Shown: piece by piece, positions 32,080 through 44,233 of the stretch
Position numbering within the stretch: the stretch's first letter is position 1
Layout of the letters: every line of letters begins with the position of its first letter
DNA from: Endosaccharibacter trunci
Lineage (GTDB): Bacteria > Pseudomonadota > Alphaproteobacteria > Acetobacterales > Acetobacteraceae
Assembly: GCA_024515975.1 (NCBI GenBank)
Contig: JAMSKV010000003.1
Location: forward strand, 1 to 64,000
Direction: 5' to 3'
Length of the DNA: 64,000 bases
The notes under the pieces: generated by a model
Told to the model about the DNA's origin: nothing
The model's input: only the letters and a program-made list of their open reading frames with translations
Databases searched by the model: none
Position numbers and translations under genes: made by a program

Positions 32080-33326
32080 GCGACATCGTCCTGCGCGAGG
32101 ATATTCCCGACACCATGCTGCCGGACGGGGCGGCGGGTGGGCGCCGTCTGCATACGATCGAGATCGACAGCCATTCGCTGAATTTCGGTCCGCAGCACCC
32201 TTCCGCGCATGGCGTGCTGCGTCTGGTGCTGGAGATGGACGGCGAGGTGGTCGCCCGTGCCGTGCCGCATATCGGTCTGCTGCATCGGGGTACCGAGAAG
32301 CTGATCGAATACAAGACCTACATGAAGGCGCTGCCGTATTTCGACCGGCTCGATTACGTCTCGCCGATGTGCGAGGAGCAGGCCTTCGCGCTGGCGACCG
32401 AGAAGCTGCTCGGCATCGAGATTCCGGACCGCGCCAAGTGGATCCGGACGATGTTCGCCGAGATCACGCGCATCCTGAACCATCTTCTGAACATCACCTC
32501 GTTCGGCCTCGATTGCGGCGCGCTGACGCCGGCGCTCTGGGGCTACGAGGAGCGCGAGAAGCTGCTCGAATTCTACGAGGCCGCCTCGGGCGCGCGGTTC
32601 CATGCCAATTATTTCCGCCCGGGCGGCGTCGCCCGCGACCTGCCGCTGGGCCTGACCGACCGGATCGCCGCCTGGGCCGAGGAATTTCCGCGCTTCATCG
32701 ACGATCTGGAAGCGATGCTGACCGGCAACCGGATCTGGAAGCAGCGTACCGTTGGGATCGGCGTGTTCACCTCCGAGCAGGCACTGGACTGGGGCTTTTC
32801 CGGCCCCTGTCTGCGGGCGTCGGGCGTGCCATGGGATCTCCGTCGCTCGCAGCCCTACGACATGTACGATCAGGTCTCGTTCGCGGTGCCGGTGGCCCGC
32901 AACGGCGACTGCTATGACCGCTATCTGGTGCGCGTCGCCGAGATGCGGGAGAGCGTGAAGATCATCGTCCAGTGCCTGCAGAAGATGCCGGCCGGCCCGG
33001 TGCGGATCCAGGACAACAAGATCTCGCCACCGAGCCGCCGTGAGATGAAGCGCTCGATGGAGGCGCTGATCCATCACTTCAAGCTGTTCACCGAGGGCTA
33101 TCACGTGCCGCCGGGCTCCACCTACATAGCGGTGGAAAGCCCCAAGGGCGAGTTCGGCGTGTATCTCGTCGCCGACGGTTCCAACCGTCCGTATCGCTGC
33201 AAGATCAGGCCGACCGGCTTTTCGCATCTGCAGGCGATCGACGAGCTTTCCAGGCGCCACATGCTGGCCGACACGGTCGCGATCATCGGATCGCTCGATC
33301 TGGTGTTCGGCGAGATCGACAGGTAG
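32076..33326 (+). CDS. nuoD: NADH-quinone oxidoreductase subunit D
   Basis: The protein has 416 residues, the 49-kDa subunit forming the quinone-binding cavity with Nuo[32 protein letters not shown] and the C-terminal [11 protein letters not shown] are intact. The ATG overlaps the nuoC stop. Confidence 0.97.
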   Translation: MSDIVLREDIPDTMLPDGAAGGRRLHTIEIDSHSLNFGPQHPSAHGVLRLVLEMDGEVVARAVPHIGLLHRGTEKLIEYKTYMKALPYFDRLDYVSPMCEEQAFALATEKLLGIEIPDRAKWIRTMFAEITRILNHLLNITSFGLDCGALTPALWGYEEREKLLEFYEAASGARFHANYFRPGGVARDLPLGLTDRIAAWAEEFPRFIDDLEAMLTGNRIWKQRTVGIGVFTSEQALDWGFSGPCLRASGVPWDLRRSQPYDMYDQVSFAVPVARNGDCYDRYLVRVAEMRESVKIIVQCLQKMPAGPVRIQDNKISPPSRREMKRSMEALIHHFKLFTEGYHVPPGSTYIAVESPKGEFGVYLVADGSNRPYRCKIRPTGFSHLQAIDELSRRHMLADTVAIIGSLDLVFGEIDR

Positions 33327-33331
33327 GGATC

Positions 33332-34060
33332 ATGTCGGGTCATTTTTCCGCCGAGAATATCGGCCACGGCACGCCCGGCCATGCGCCGCGTCCCGAGACC
33401 GATCATCAGCCGAGCCAGTTCAGCTTCGACGCCGACAGCGAGACGCAGATTGCCGCCATCCTCGCCAAGTATCCGGAGGGGCGCGAGGCCAGCGGTGTGA
33501 TTCCGCTGCTCTATGTCGCCCAGAAACAGATGGGACGGCAGACGGGCAGCGCCTGGGTGCCGCGCGTGGCGATGGACGTAATTGCGGCGCGGCTCAACAT
33601 GCCGCCGATCCGTGTCTACGAGGTTGCGACCTTCTATCTGATGTTCAACACCAAGCCGGTGGGCCGCTACCATCTGCAGGTCTGCACCACCACGCCCTGC
33701 TGGCTGCGCGGTTCGGACGATATCGTATCGGCCTGCAAGAAGGCGGCTGGCCTGAAGGCGTTCGAGGAAACCAGCGCGGACGGGCTGTTCACCATGACCG
33801 AGGTCGAGTGCCTGGGCGCCTGCGCCAACGCGCCGATCCTGCAGGTGAACGACGACTACTATGAGGATCTCGACGCCGAGCGCACCGTGGCGCTGATCGA
33901 GGCGCTGAAGCGCGGCGAGGCGCCGGAGCGTGGACCGACCATCGACCGGTTCAATTCGGCGCCGGTGGGCGGCCGCACCACGCTTCTGGACGAGCCGAAC
34001 ACGAATCATGCGGACGGCCAGCCGGGTGTCATGCCGACGGTCGAACCGGGCGCGGTTTGA
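33332..34060 (+). CDS. nuoE: NADH-quinone oxidoreductase subunit E
   Basis: The protein has 242 residues, the 24-kDa subunit with a 2Fe-2S cluster whose four Cys lie in CTTTPCW and [11 protein letters not shown] His/Pro-rich leader of about 30 residues and an extra C-terminal tail of about 40 residues extend it beyond the E. coli length (166). Five nucleotides separate it from nuoD. Confidence 0.95.
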   Translation: MSGHFSAENIGHGTPGHAPRPETDHQPSQFSFDADSETQIAAILAKYPEGREASGVIPLLYVAQKQMGRQTGSAWVPRVAMDVIAARLNMPPIRVYEVATFYLMFNTKPVGRYHLQVCTTTPCWLRGSDDIVSACKKAAGLKAFEETSADGLFTMTEVECLGACANAPILQVNDDYYEDLDAERTVALIEALKRGEAPERGPTIDRFNSAPVGGRTTLLDEPNTNHADGQPGVMPTVEPGAV

Positions 34061-34070
34061 GGGCGCGATC

Positions 34071-35402
<1,332 letters not shown>

Positions 35403-35406
35403 CGTC

Positions 35407-37464
35407 ATGGCGAAGGTTACCGTCGACGGGATCCAGGTCGAGGTCGCCAACGGCGCGACCGTGCTGCAGGCGTGCGAAGCCGCCGGCAAGGAGATCCCGC
35501 GCTTCTGCTATCACGAGCGCCTGTCGATCGCCGGCAATTGCCGCATGTGCCTGGTCGAGGTCGAGAAGGCGCCGAAGCCGGTCGCCTCGTGCGGCTATCC
35601 GGTCATGGACGGCATGGTGGTCAAGACCGACACCGAGGTCGTGCGGCGCGCCCGTCGCGCGGTGATGGAATTCCTGCTGATCAACCATCCGCTGGATTGC
35701 CCGATCTGCGACCAGGGCGGCGAGTGCGACCTGCAGGACCAGGCCTTCGCCTATGGCGGCGACCATTCGCGCTATGCCGAGAACAAGCGCGCGGTGAAGG
35801 ACAAGTATCTCGGCCCGCTGGTGAAGACGGTGATGACCCGCTGCATCCAGTGCACGCGCTGCGTCCGTTTCGCGACCGAGGTGGCCGGCGTGCCGGAGCT
35901 GGGCGCCACCGCGCGTGGCGAGAACATGGAAATCGGCACCTATGTCGAGAAGGCGCTGACTTCCGAGCTGAGCGGCAATCTGATCGATATCTGCCCGGTG
36001 GGCGCGCTGACGTCCAAGCCGCAGGCGTTCACGGCGCGTCCGTGGGAGCTGCGCAAGACGGATTCGATCGACGTGACCGACGCGACCGGCACGAATATCC
36101 GCGTCCATGCCAAGGGTCCGGAAGTGATGCGCGTCCTGCCGCGGGTGAACGACGCGGTGAACGAGGAGTGGATGGCCGACAAGGGCCGTTTCTCCGTCGA
36201 CGGGCTGCGCCGCAAGCGCCTGGATCGGCCCTGGGTGCGCGTGCACGGCAAGCTGCGTCAGGCGAGCTGGCAGGATGCGTTCGTGGCGATCGCCCGCCGC
36301 CTCGAAGGCGTGAAGGGCGAGCGGATCGGCGCTGTGATCGGCGATCTGTGCGATGCCGAGAGCATGGTGGCCCTGGGCGATCTGATGACCGCTTTGGGCT
36401 CGCCGAACGTGGATTGCCGCCAGGACGGCGCGCAGTACGATCTCGGCCGTCGCGAATTCTACACCTTCAATTCCGGCATCGCCGGGATCGAGGAGGCCGA
36501 CGCGCTGCTGCTGGTCGGCACCGATCCGCGCCACGAGGCGCCCGTGCTCAACGCGCGCATCCGCAAGCGCTGGCTGGCCGGCGCTTTCCCGGTCGGTGTG
36601 ATCGGCACGGTCGGCGCCGATCTGACCTATCCCGCCGAGATGCTGGGCGATCGTCCGTCCGTCCTGAGCGGATTGCTGGACGGCTCCGTCGGCTTCATCG
36701 AGGCGCTGCGGAACGCCAAGCGCCCGATGATCGTGGTGGGGCAGGCGGCTCTGACCCGCGAGGACGGGGCGGCGGTGCTGGCGGCCTGCTGGGCGCTGGC
36801 GCATCAGGTGGGCGCGCTTCTGCCGGATTGGCATGGCTTCAACGTGCTGCACCAGGCGGCATCGCGTGTCGGTGCGCTGGATCTGGGACTGGTGCCGCGC
36901 GCCGGCGGCCGGTCGGTCGCCGGGATGATGAGCGGCGGCGTGGACGTGCTGTGGCTGCTGGGTGCCGACGAGATCGGCGCCGGGCGGATCGGGCCGGACA
37001 CGTTCGTGGTGTATCAGGGCCATCATGGCGATGCGGGCGCCGCGCGCGCCGATGTGATCCTGCCGGGTGCGGCCTACACCGAGAAGTCCGGCACCTACGT
37101 GAACACGGAAGGCCGCGTGCAGACCGCGTTCCAGGCGGTGTTCCCGCCCGGCGAGGCGCGCGAGGATTGGCGTATTCTGCGCGCCTTCTCCGAGGTTGTG
37201 GGGCATACTCTGCCATATGACGATCTCGACGGGGTGCGTCGCCGCCTGGCCGAAGTGAACCCGGTCTTCGCCCGGCAGGGTCTGCCGCGCTTCGGCGGCA
37301 CGGATCTGTCGGGCCCGTCCGGAGACCTGAACGCGATCGGCACCGCGCCGTTCGCGCAGCCTGTGTCCGACTACTACCAGACCAACACGATCAGCCGGGC
37401 GAGCGAGACCATGGCCGAATGTTCCCGGGTGTATGCGCGCCCGGTCATCCAGGCGGCGGAGTAA
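35407..37464 (+). CDS. nuoG: NADH-quinone oxidoreductase subunit G
   Basis: The protein has 685 residues, the 75-kDa Fe-S subunit. The N-terminal 2Fe-2S ferredoxin domain has [18 protein letters not shown]; further cluster ligands follow in [15 protein letters not shown] and [10 protein letters not shown], and a molybdopterin-oxidoreductase-like domain without cofactor ligands fills the rest. It starts 4 nt after nuoF. Confidence 0.97.
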   Translation: MAKVTVDGIQVEVANGATVLQACEAAGKEIPRFCYHERLSIAGNCRMCLVEVEKAPKPVASCGYPVMDGMVVKTDTEVVRRARRAVMEFLLINHPLDCPICDQGGECDLQDQAFAYGGDHSRYAENKRAVKDKYLGPLVKTVMTRCIQCTRCVRFATEVAGVPELGATARGENMEIGTYVEKALTSELSGNLIDICPVGALTSKPQAFTARPWELRKTDSIDVTDATGTNIRVHAKGPEVMRVLPRVNDAVNEEWMADKGRFSVDGLRRKRLDRPWVRVHGKLRQASWQDAFVAIARRLEGVKGERIGAVIGDLCDAESMVALGDLMTALGSPNVDCRQDGAQYDLGRREFYTFNSGIAGIEEADALLLVGTDPRHEAPVLNARIRKRWLAGAFPVGVIGTVGADLTYPAEMLGDRPSVLSGLLDGSVGFIEALRNAKRPMIVVGQAALTREDGAAVLAACWALAHQVGALLPDWHGFNVLHQAASRVGALDLGLVPRAGGRSVAGMMSGGVDVLWLLGADEIGAGRIGPDTFVVYQGHHGDAGAARADVILPGAAYTEKSGTYVNTEGRVQTAFQAVFPPGEAREDWRILRAFSEVVGHTLPYDDLDGVRRRLAEVNPVFARQGLPRFGGTDLSGPSGDLNAIGTAPFAQPVSDYYQTNTISRASETMAECSRVYARPVIQAAE

Positions 37465-37471
37465 CCCGGCG

Positions 37472-38506
37472 TTGGAACAGTTCTTCTTCCATACCGTCGC
37501 CGGGCTGGTCGTTCTGACCGTGCTGGAATGCCTGGCGATCCTGGTTCCGCTGCTGATGGCGGTGGCCTATCTGGTCTATGGCGAGCGCAAGGTTCTGGGC
37601 GCGATCCAGCTTCGGAAGGGTCCGAACACGGTGGGCCCGTTCGGCCTGTTCCAGACCTTCGCCGACGCCATCAAGATGCTGACCAAGGAGACGGTGATCC
37701 CGAGCGGCGCCAACCGGGCGCTGTATCTGCTGGCCCCGTTTCTGACCTTCGTGCTGGCGATGATCGCCTGGGCGGTGATCCCGACCAATAACGGCTGGGC
37801 GATCGCCAACATCAACGTGGGCGTGCTCTACCTGTTCGCGGTGTCTTCGCTGGGCGTCTACGGAATCCTGATCGCCGGCTGGGCATCGAACAGCAAATAC
37901 GCCTTCCTGGGCGGGCTGCGCTCGGCGGCGCAGATGGTGTCCTACGAGGTGTCCCTGGGTCTGGTGATCGTGTCGATCCTGCTGGTGGTCGGCTCGCTCA
38001 ATCTCAACGACATCATCCTGGCGCAGCGGCATGTGTGGTTCTGCCTGCCGATGCTGCCGATGTTCGTGATCTTCTTCATTTCCGCTCTGGCCGAGACCAA
38101 TCGCGCGCCGTTCGACCTTCCTGAAGGCGAGAGCGAGCTCGTGGCCGGCTTCTTCGTGGAGTATTCCTCGCTCGCCTTCGGCCTGTTCTTCCTGGGCGAG
38201 TACATGAACATGATCCTGATGTCGGCGATGACCAGCATCCTGTTCCTCGGCGGCTGGCTGGCGCCGTTCAATATCGCGCCCTTCACCTGGGTGCCGGGCC
38301 CGATCTGGCTGATCCTGAAGATCCTGTTCGTGCTGTTCATGTTCATCTGGGTTCGCGCGACGTTTCCGCGCTACCGCTATGATCAGCTCATGCGTCTCGG
38401 CTGGAAGGTGTTTCTGCCCTTCTCGCTGGTGTGGATGGTGCTGACGGCGGGCTTCCTCATGGCGACCGGGATGCTCCCGGTCGGCTCAGCGAATGGTGTC
38501 GGCTGA
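37472..38506 (+). CDS. nuoH: NADH-quinone oxidoreductase subunit H
   Basis: The protein has 344 residues with eight membrane helices, the ND1 homologue at the quinone entry site. [37 protein letters not shown] and the C-terminal [17 protein letters not shown] are typical. A TTG at 37472 is the only suitable start, 7 nt after nuoG. It ends in an ATGA overlap with nuoI. Confidence 0.96.
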   Translation: MEQFFFHTVAGLVVLTVLECLAILVPLLMAVAYLVYGERKVLGAIQLRKGPNTVGPFGLFQTFADAIKMLTKETVIPSGANRALYLLAPFLTFVLAMIAWAVIPTNNGWAIANINVGVLYLFAVSSLGVYGILIAGWASNSKYAFLGGLRSAAQMVSYEVSLGLVIVSILLVVGSLNLNDIILAQRHVWFCLPMLPMFVIFFISALAETNRAPFDLPEGESELVAGFFVEYSSLAFGLFFLGEYMNMILMSAMTSILFLGGWLAPFNIAPFTWVPGPIWLILKILFVLFMFIWVRATFPRYRYDQLMRLGWKVFLPFSLVWMVLTAGFLMATGMLPVGSANGVG

Positions 38507-38991
38507 TGGCTGCCGGAAATCTTCTGAAGTCGTTCCTGCTGACCGAGCTGCTCGGCGGTCTGGGCGTGACCCTGCGCTACATGTTCAAGCCGAAGGCGAC
38601 CATCAACTATCCGTTCGAGAAGGGGCATCTGAGCCCGCGCTTCCGCGGCGAGCATGCGCTGCGCCGCTATCCGAACGGCGAGGAACGCTGCATCGCCTGC
38701 AAGCTGTGCGAGGCGGTCTGCCCGGCCGAGGCGATCACCATCGAGGCCGAGCCGCGCGAGGACGGTTCGCGCCGCACCACCCGCTACGACATCGACATGA
38801 CCAAGTGCATCTATTGCGGCCTGTGCGAGGAAGCCTGCCCGGTGGACGCGATCGTGGAGGGGCCGAACTACGAGTTCGCCACCGAGACGCGCGAAGAACT
38901 GATGTATGACAAGAACAAGCTGCTCGCGAACGGCGACCGCTGGGAAAGCGTGCTGGCGCGTCGCCTCGAGATGGATGCGCCCTATCGATGA
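38506..38991 (+). CDS. nuoI: NADH-quinone oxidoreductase subunit I
   Basis: The protein has 161 residues, the TYKY subunit carrying two 4Fe-4S clusters. The ligand motifs are [12 protein letters not shown] and [12 protein letters not shown]. An N-terminal amphipathic helix ([22 protein letters not shown]) anchors it at the membrane. It overlaps nuoH by 1 nt (TGATG). Confidence 0.97.
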   Translation: MAAGNLLKSFLLTELLGGLGVTLRYMFKPKATINYPFEKGHLSPRFRGEHALRRYPNGEERCIACKLCEAVCPAEAITIEAEPREDGSRRTTRYDIDMTKCIYCGLCEEACPVDAIVEGPNYEFATETREELMYDKNKLLANGDRWESVLARRLEMDAPYR

Positions 38992-39004
38992 TTGAGAACG
39001 GCCG

Positions 39005-39712
39005 ATGATCACGCAGATCACCTTCTATCTCTTCGCGACGATCCTGGTGCTGTGCGCCGGGATGGTGGTGAGCGCGCGCAATCCGGTGCACGCGGTGCTG
39101 TTCCTCATTCTGGGTTTCTTCAACGCGGCCGGCCTGTTCCTGATCGCCGGCGCCGAGTTCCTGGCGATGATCCTGGTGATCGTCTACGTGGGCGCGGTCG
39201 CGGTGCTGTTCCTGTTCGTCGTGATGATGCTGGACGTGAACTTCAACCAGCTGCGCGAGGGGCTGCAGCGCTATGCGCCGGTGGGCGCCGCGATCGGCGT
39301 GGCGTTGCTTGCCGAGCTGATCTTCACCGTGGGCCGTCTCAAGCTGGTGCCGGGCGTGCAGGAGCCGACCCTGCCGGGTCCGCAGATCAGCAACACCGAG
39401 GCGCTGGGGCGGCTGATCTACACGGACTATGTTCTGCTGTTCCAGGCCTGCGGCCTGGTGCTGCTGGTGGCGATGATCGGCGCCATCGTCCTGACGCTAC
39501 GCGACCGTCCGTCTGCGCGCCGTCAGAACATCTCGCTCCAGCATGCCCGCCTGCCGGCCGATACCATGGAGATGATGCAGCTCGAGGTCGGTGCCGGCAC
39601 CGACGCCCTGGGCGGGTTCATCCGTCCGCGTGACGGCTATGGCGCCACCGCCGAGCCGATCGATGCGCGCGCCTTGCCGGCGCGTCGCTCCGACGAAAAG
39701 CTGGGGGCCTGA
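39005..39712 (+). CDS. nuoJ: NADH-quinone oxidoreductase subunit J
   Basis: The protein has 235 residues, the ND6 homologue. Five membrane helices cover about residues 1-180, with the conserved [18 protein letters not shown]. The C-terminal part from about 170 to 235 is a hydrophilic tail. It starts 13 nt after nuoI and is 2 nt from nuoK. Confidence 0.94.
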   Translation: MITQITFYLFATILVLCAGMVVSARNPVHAVLFLILGFFNAAGLFLIAGAEFLAMILVIVYVGAVAVLFLFVVMMLDVNFNQLREGLQRYAPVGAAIGVALLAELIFTVGRLKLVPGVQEPTLPGPQISNTEALGRLIYTDYVLLFQACGLVLLVAMIGAIVLTLRDRPSARRQNISLQHARLPADTMEMMQLEVGAGTDALGGFIRPRDGYGATAEPIDARALPARRSDEKLGA

Positions 39713-39714
39713 GC

Positions 39715-40038
39715 ATGGAAAACGGTCTTGCCGCGGTGGGCATCGGACCCTTCCTGTCGGTCGGCGCCATTCTGCTGGTGCTGGGCGTGTTCGGCATCTT
39801 CCTGAACCGCAAGAACATCATCGTCATGATGATGTCGATCGAGCTGATCCTGCTTTCGGCCAACCTCAATCTCGTGGCCTTCTCGGCCGCGCATGGCGAA
39901 TTGTCCGGACAGGTCTTCACCCTGTTCTCCCTGACGGTGGCCGCGGCCGAGGCCGCGATCGGTCTCGCCATCGTCACCGTGTATTTCCGTAATCGCGGCT
40001 CGATCCAGGTCGAGGACGTGACATTGATGAAGGGCTGA
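39715..40038 (+). CDS. nuoK: NADH-quinone oxidoreductase subunit K
   Basis: The protein has 107 residues with three helices, the ND4L homologue. It has the conserved membrane Glu residues in [14 protein letters not shown] and [12 protein letters not shown]. It sits between nuoJ and nuoL with spacings of 2 and 1 nt, so the order nuoJKL is as usual. Confidence 0.96.
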   Translation: MENGLAAVGIGPFLSVGAILLVLGVFGIFLNRKNIIVMMMSIELILLSANLNLVAFSAAHGELSGQVFTLFSLTVAAAEAAIGLAIVTVYFRNRGSIQVEDVTLMKG

Positions 40039-40039
40039 G

Positions 40040-41980
40040 ATGCTGTCCTTGGGCCTTCTTTTCGGCACGGCCGTTTTCGCGCCGCTGCTGGGCGCGATCA
40101 TCGCCGGATTGTTCGGTCGCGTGATCGGCGACGCGGCGTCGCGCATCGTCACCATCGCGCTGATGGTGCTGGCATCCGTCTGCGCCGTCGCGGCGCTCGC
40201 AACCGGCCTCGATAGCGGCTCGCAGGCGATCGCGGTGCCGGTCTCGACCTGGGTGCAGGCGGGCGGGTTCCACGCCTCGTGGCAGCTTCGGTTCGACACG
40301 CTGTCGGCATCGATGGTGACGATGGTCACCGTGATCTCCACGCTGATCCATCTCTACAGCGTCGGCTACATGGCGCATGAGAAGACGCCGGTCTCGCGCT
40401 TCTTCGCCTATCTGTCGCTGTTCTCCTTCGCCATGCTGATGCTGGTCAGTTCCGACAACCTGATCCAGCTCTTCTTTGGCTGGGAGGGCGTCGGCCTCGC
40501 CAGCTATCTGCTGATCGGCTACTGGTTCGACCGTCCGAGCGCCAATGCGGCCGCGGTCAAGGCCTTCGTGGTGAACCGCGTCGCCGATCTGTTCTTCATG
40601 GTCGGCATCGCGCTGGTGTTCCTGCAGTTCGGCACCGTCGCCTACGACAACATCTTCGCCCTGGTGCCGGCGCATGCCAGCTCGGTCTATCACCTGTTCG
40701 GCAGCGACCTGCGCGCCTACGAGGTGATCGGCGTGCTGCTATTCATCGGCGCCGCCGGCAAGTCGGCGCAGCTCTTCCTGCACACCTGGCTGCCGGACGC
40801 GATGGAAGGCCCGACCCCGGTCTCGGCACTGATCCACGCCGCGACCATGGTGACGGCCGGCGTGTTCCTGATGGCCCGCATGTCGCCGCTGCTGGAATAC
40901 GCGCCCGTCGCCAAGGACGTGGTGCTGTTCATCGGCGCCACCACCTGCTTCTTCGCCGCGACGGTCGGTCTGGTGCAGCCGGACATCAAGCGCACCATCG
41001 CCTACTCGACCTGCTCCCAGCTCGGCTACATGTTCATGGCGGCCGGTTGCGGTGTCTATCAGGCGGCGATGTTCCACCTGACCACCCATGCCTGCTTCAA
41101 GGCGCTGCTGTTCCTGAGCGCGGGTTCGGTGATCCATGCGCTGCATGGCGAGCAGGACATGTTCCGCATGGGCGGGCTGTGGCGGAAGCTGCCCGTGACC
41201 TATGCGGCGGTCTGGGCCGGTGCGCTGGCGCTGGGCGGCATCCCGCCTTTCGCCGGCTGGTGGTCCAAGGACGCGATCATCGACGGCGCTTTCGTGGCTG
41301 GTGGCCTCGGGCTCTACGGCTGGGTGCTGGGTGTGGCGGTGGCCTTCCTGACCGCGCTCTATAGCTGGCGCATGCTGTTCCTGGTGTTCCATGGCCGGCC
41401 GCGCGTGCCGGAACTGGCCGACCACGCGCATGAGAGCCCGTTCGTGATGACGCTGCCGCTGGTGATCCTGGGTATCGCCGCGGTCGTCGCCGGCTGGCTG
41501 CTCTATCCGTACTATGTTGGAGAGCGTCAGGCCGCCTACTGGAACGGCGCGATCTTCAACGGCGCCGAGAACCATGTGCTCGCCAACCTGGACCAGCTCC
41601 CGGCGTTGATCACCCTGGTGCCCACCATTGCCGCCTTCCTCGGACTCGGCGCCGCGGTCGTTTTCTATGTGCTGAAGCCGGAGCTGCCCGGCAGGCTCGC
41701 CGCGTCGATGCGCCCGCTTTATCTGTTCCTGTTGAACAAGTGGTATTTCGACGAGCTGTACGATCTGATCTTCGTGCGTCCGTACCGGGCGCTGGCGCGG
41801 GTGCTCTGGCACGGCGCGGATGAAGGGATCGTCGACGGCAGCGCCACAGGCCTGGCGCGTCTGACCGCCGGCGGCTCCGCGCAGATCGTCCGCATCCAGA
41901 CCGGCTCCATCGCGGTCTATGCCTTCACCATGCTGATCGGCCTGCTCGCGCTGTGCTCGGTCTTCCTGTTCTTCGGATGA
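40040..41980 (+). CDS. nuoL: NADH-quinone oxidoreductase subunit L
   Basis: The protein has 646 residues, the ND5 homologue and most distal antiporter-like subunit. YSVGYMAHEKTPVSRFFAYLS, FFGWEGVGLASYLLIGYW, HTWLPDAMEGPTPVSALIHA and the long lateral helix with a final membrane anchor (RIQTGSIAVYAFTMLIGLL) are all present, so it is complete and not a NuoL/NuoM hybrid. Its stop overlaps the ATG of nuoN (ATGA). The nuoM gene that normally follows is absent. Confidence 0.97.
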   Translation: MLSLGLLFGTAVFAPLLGAIIAGLFGRVIGDAASRIVTIALMVLASVCAVAALATGLDSGSQAIAVPVSTWVQAGGFHASWQLRFDTLSASMVTMVTVISTLIHLYSVGYMAHEKTPVSRFFAYLSLFSFAMLMLVSSDNLIQLFFGWEGVGLASYLLIGYWFDRPSANAAAVKAFVVNRVADLFFMVGIALVFLQFGTVAYDNIFALVPAHASSVYHLFGSDLRAYEVIGVLLFIGAAGKSAQLFLHTWLPDAMEGPTPVSALIHAATMVTAGVFLMARMSPLLEYAPVAKDVVLFIGATTCFFAATVGLVQPDIKRTIAYSTCSQLGYMFMAAGCGVYQAAMFHLTTHACFKALLFLSAGSVIHALHGEQDMFRMGGLWRKLPVTYAAVWAGALALGGIPPFAGWWSKDAIIDGAFVAGGLGLYGWVLGVAVAFLTALYSWRMLFLVFHGRPRVPELADHAHESPFVMTLPLVILGIAAVVAGWLLYPYYVGERQAAYWNGAIFNGAENHVLANLDQLPALITLVPTIAAFLGLGAAVVFYVLKPELPGRLAASMRPLYLFLLNKWYFDELYDLIFVRPYRALARVLWHGADEGIVDGSATGLARLTAGGSAQIVRIQTGSIAVYAFTMLIGLLALCSVFLFFG

Positions 41981-43425
41981 GCACCGCCATGACCGTTCCC
42001 TTCAACTGGTCCCTGGCGCTGCCGGAGATCGTCCTGTCGGTCTGCGGCCTGCTGATCCTGGTGATCGGCGTGTTCCAGCGCAAGAATGCGTCAGGGCTGC
42101 TCTGCACCGGTCTGGCGGTGGCCGCCTTCGTGGCGACCGCTGTGCTGGTGCTCGGTGCGCCCAGCGGGGTCGGGTATCGCGGCACCTTCGTGTCCGACGA
42201 TTTCGCCCGTTTCGCCAAGCTGCTGGCCCTCACCGGCGCGGCGCTCAGCGTTATCCTGTCTCTGGACTATAATGGTCGCCAGAAGGTGGATCGGTTCGAG
42301 TTCCCGGTGCTGATCCTGTTCTCCACCGTCGGCACCATGCTGATGGCGTCGTCGGAGAATCTGATGACGCTGTATGTCGGTCTCGAGCTGCAGTCGCTGG
42401 CGATCTACATCCTTTGCGCCTTCGCCCGCGACGAGGTGACCTCGTCCGAAGCTGGTCTGAAATACTTCGTGCTGGGCTCGCTCGCCTCCGGGTTGCTGCT
42501 CTACGGCATCTCCCTGGTCTACGGCTTCGCCGGCACCATGGAATACGGCGGACTGCGCGCGGCTCTGTCCGACAACGCGCCGGTGCCGGCCGGCCTCGTG
42601 ATCGGCATCGTGTTCGTGTTCGTGGGGCTGGCGTTCAAGCTCTCGGCGGCGCCGTTCCATATGTGGACCCCGGACGTCTACCAGGGCGCGCCGACCTCGG
42701 TGACGGCGTTCATGGCCGGCGCGCCGAAGGTGGCGGCGTTCGCGCTGCTGCTGCGCATCATGGCCGGCCCGTTCGGGCATCTGGCGCCGCAATGGCAGAT
42801 GCTCGTCGAGCTGGTCGCGATCTGCACCATGATCCTGGGCGCGCTGGCGGCGATCCCGCAGACCAACATCAAGCGCCTGATGGCGTATTCCTCCATCGGC
42901 CATATGGGCTACGCGATGATCGGCGTCGCGGTGGGGACCGAAGCCGGCGTGCGCGGGACACTGGTCTATCTCGCGACCTATCTGTTCATGACCGTGGGCG
43001 TGTTCGCCTGCATCATGGCGATGCGCCGCAACGGTCGTCCGCTGGACCGGATCTCCGATCTGTCCGGATTGTCGCGCACCCATCCGCTGCTGGCGCTGAC
43101 CATGGGCATCTTCATGTTCAGCATGGCCGGGGTGCCGCCGTTCTCGGGCTTCTTCGGCAAGCTGATGGTGTTCGCCGCCGCCGTGCAGTCCGGCCTGTGG
43201 ACGCTGGCGGTGATCGGCGTCGTCACCTCCATGATCGGTCTCTATTACTACTGGCGGGTGGTGAAGGTGATGTATTTCGACGCGCCGGAGCCGGCCTTCG
43301 ATCGAGGGGCACGGCCCGTCGGCGCGGTGGCCGGCGCCATGGGGTTGGTGACAGCCCTGTTCCTGCTGGTGCTGGGCCCGGTGACGGGCGCGGCGCAGGC
43401 GGCGGCCGCGGTTCTGTTCAGGTAG
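41977..43425 (+). CDS. nuoN: NADH-quinone oxidoreductase subunit N
   Basis: The protein has 482 residues, the ND2 homologue. It is NuoN, not NuoM: SSEAGLKYFVLGSLASGLLLYG, LYVGLELQSLAIYILCAF, FHMWTPDVYQGAPTSVTAFM and NIKRLMAYSSIGHMGYAMIG are the family blocks, and the NuoM block around its LGVDGIS motif is missing. It begins with ATG 41977 overlapping the nuoL stop; a second ATG at 41989 is possible. Two nucleotides separate it from birA. Confidence 0.96.
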   Translation: MSTAMTVPFNWSLALPEIVLSVCGLLILVIGVFQRKNASGLLCTGLAVAAFVATAVLVLGAPSGVGYRGTFVSDDFARFAKLLALTGAALSVILSLDYNGRQKVDRFEFPVLILFSTVGTMLMASSENLMTLYVGLELQSLAIYILCAFARDEVTSSEAGLKYFVLGSLASGLLLYGISLVYGFAGTMEYGGLRAALSDNAPVPAGLVIGIVFVFVGLAFKLSAAPFHMWTPDVYQGAPTSVTAFMAGAPKVAAFALLLRIMAGPFGHLAPQWQMLVELVAICTMILGALAAIPQTNIKRLMAYSSIGHMGYAMIGVAVGTEAGVRGTLVYLATYLFMTVGVFACIMAMRRNGRPLDRISDLSGLSRTHPLLALTMGIFMFSMAGVPPFSGFFGKLMVFAAAVQSGLWTLAVIGVVTSMIGLYYYWRVVKVMYFDAPEPAFDRGARPVGAVAGAMGLVTALFLLVLGPVTGAAQAAAAVLFR

Positions 43426-43426
43426 G

Positions 43427-44233
43427 GTGACGCCCGCCGCCCGGCCGGACCGCCCGCATCGCCTGCTCGGCCGCTGGCGGTTCGAGACTTACGAGACGCT
43501 CGGCTCCACCAACGATCACTGCATCGCTCTGGCGGAGGCCGGTGAGAAGGAAGGGCTGGCGGTGATGGCGCGGCGGCAGACCGGCGCGCGGGGATCGCGC
43601 GGACGGTCCTGGTCCGAACCGCCGGCCGGAAACCTGGCCCTGTCCGTGCTGCTCCGTCCCGCGGCGATGCAGGAGCCGGGTCTTTGGCCGTTCGTGGCCG
43701 GCCTCGCCTTGCATGACGGGCTGGAACAGGTTTCCGGCGCCGCGCTCCTGCTCAAATGGCCCAACGACGTGCTGCTGGGCGACCGCAAGCTGGCCGGGAT
43801 CCTGATCGAGCGCGGTGTCGGGCCGGACGGGCACTGGATGGTGATCGGGTTCGGCGCGAATCTCGCCGCAGCACCTGTCCTGGCCGATCGCATCGCGGCC
43901 TGTCTCGCCGATGCCGGGCCGCCGCCGGCGCAGGAGGAGGCCGCCGAGGCGGTTCTGGCCGCGCTGGATCGCTGGTGCGCAGTGTTCGAACGAGACGGGT
44001 TCGCCCCGATCCGCGAGGCCTGGCTGACGCGGGCGCACCCGATCGGCGCCAGGCTGCGCGCCGCATTGCCGGCAGCGTCTGGGCGCGATGCGCTTGCGAA
44101 CCGGCCCCCGGTCGAGCAGAGAGAAGGATCGTTCGGCGGAATCGCTGCGGACGGGGCACTGCTTCTGGAGTGGAGCGGGCGCCTCTGGCGTATAGAGACC
44201 GGCGAAGTGCTTCTTTTGGGTGATGGTCGCTGA
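43427..44233 (+). CDS. birA: biotin-[acetyl-CoA-carboxylase] ligase
   Basis: The protein has 268 residues. It activates biotin as biotinyl-AMP and attaches it to the carrier protein of acetyl-CoA carboxylase. The catalytic motif [18 protein letters not shown] and [17 protein letters not shown] are clear. There is no N-terminal helix-turn-helix, so it is the monofunctional type without repressor activity. A GTG start at 43427 lies 1 nt after nuoN, and its stop overlaps the coaX start (TGATG). nuoN-birA-coaX-rnj is a conserved alphaproteobacterial order. Confidence 0.93.
   Translation: MTPAARPDRPHRLLGRWRFETYETLGSTNDHCIALAEAGEKEGLAVMARRQTGARGSRGRSWSEPPAGNLALSVLLRPAAMQEPGLWPFVAGLALHDGLEQVSGAALLLKWPNDVLLGDRKLAGILIERGVGPDGHWMVIGFGANLAAAPVLADRIAACLADAGPPPAQEEAAEAVLAALDRWCAVFERDGFAPIREAWLTRAHPIGARLRAALPAASGRDALANRPPVEQREGSFGGIAADGALLLEWSGRLWRIETGEVLLLGDGR

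Noticed and set aside
41900-42050. Frameshifted nuoM hidden between nuoL and nuoN
   Set aside because: There is no space: the nuoL stop and nuoN start overlap by 4 nt, and both proteins are complete.
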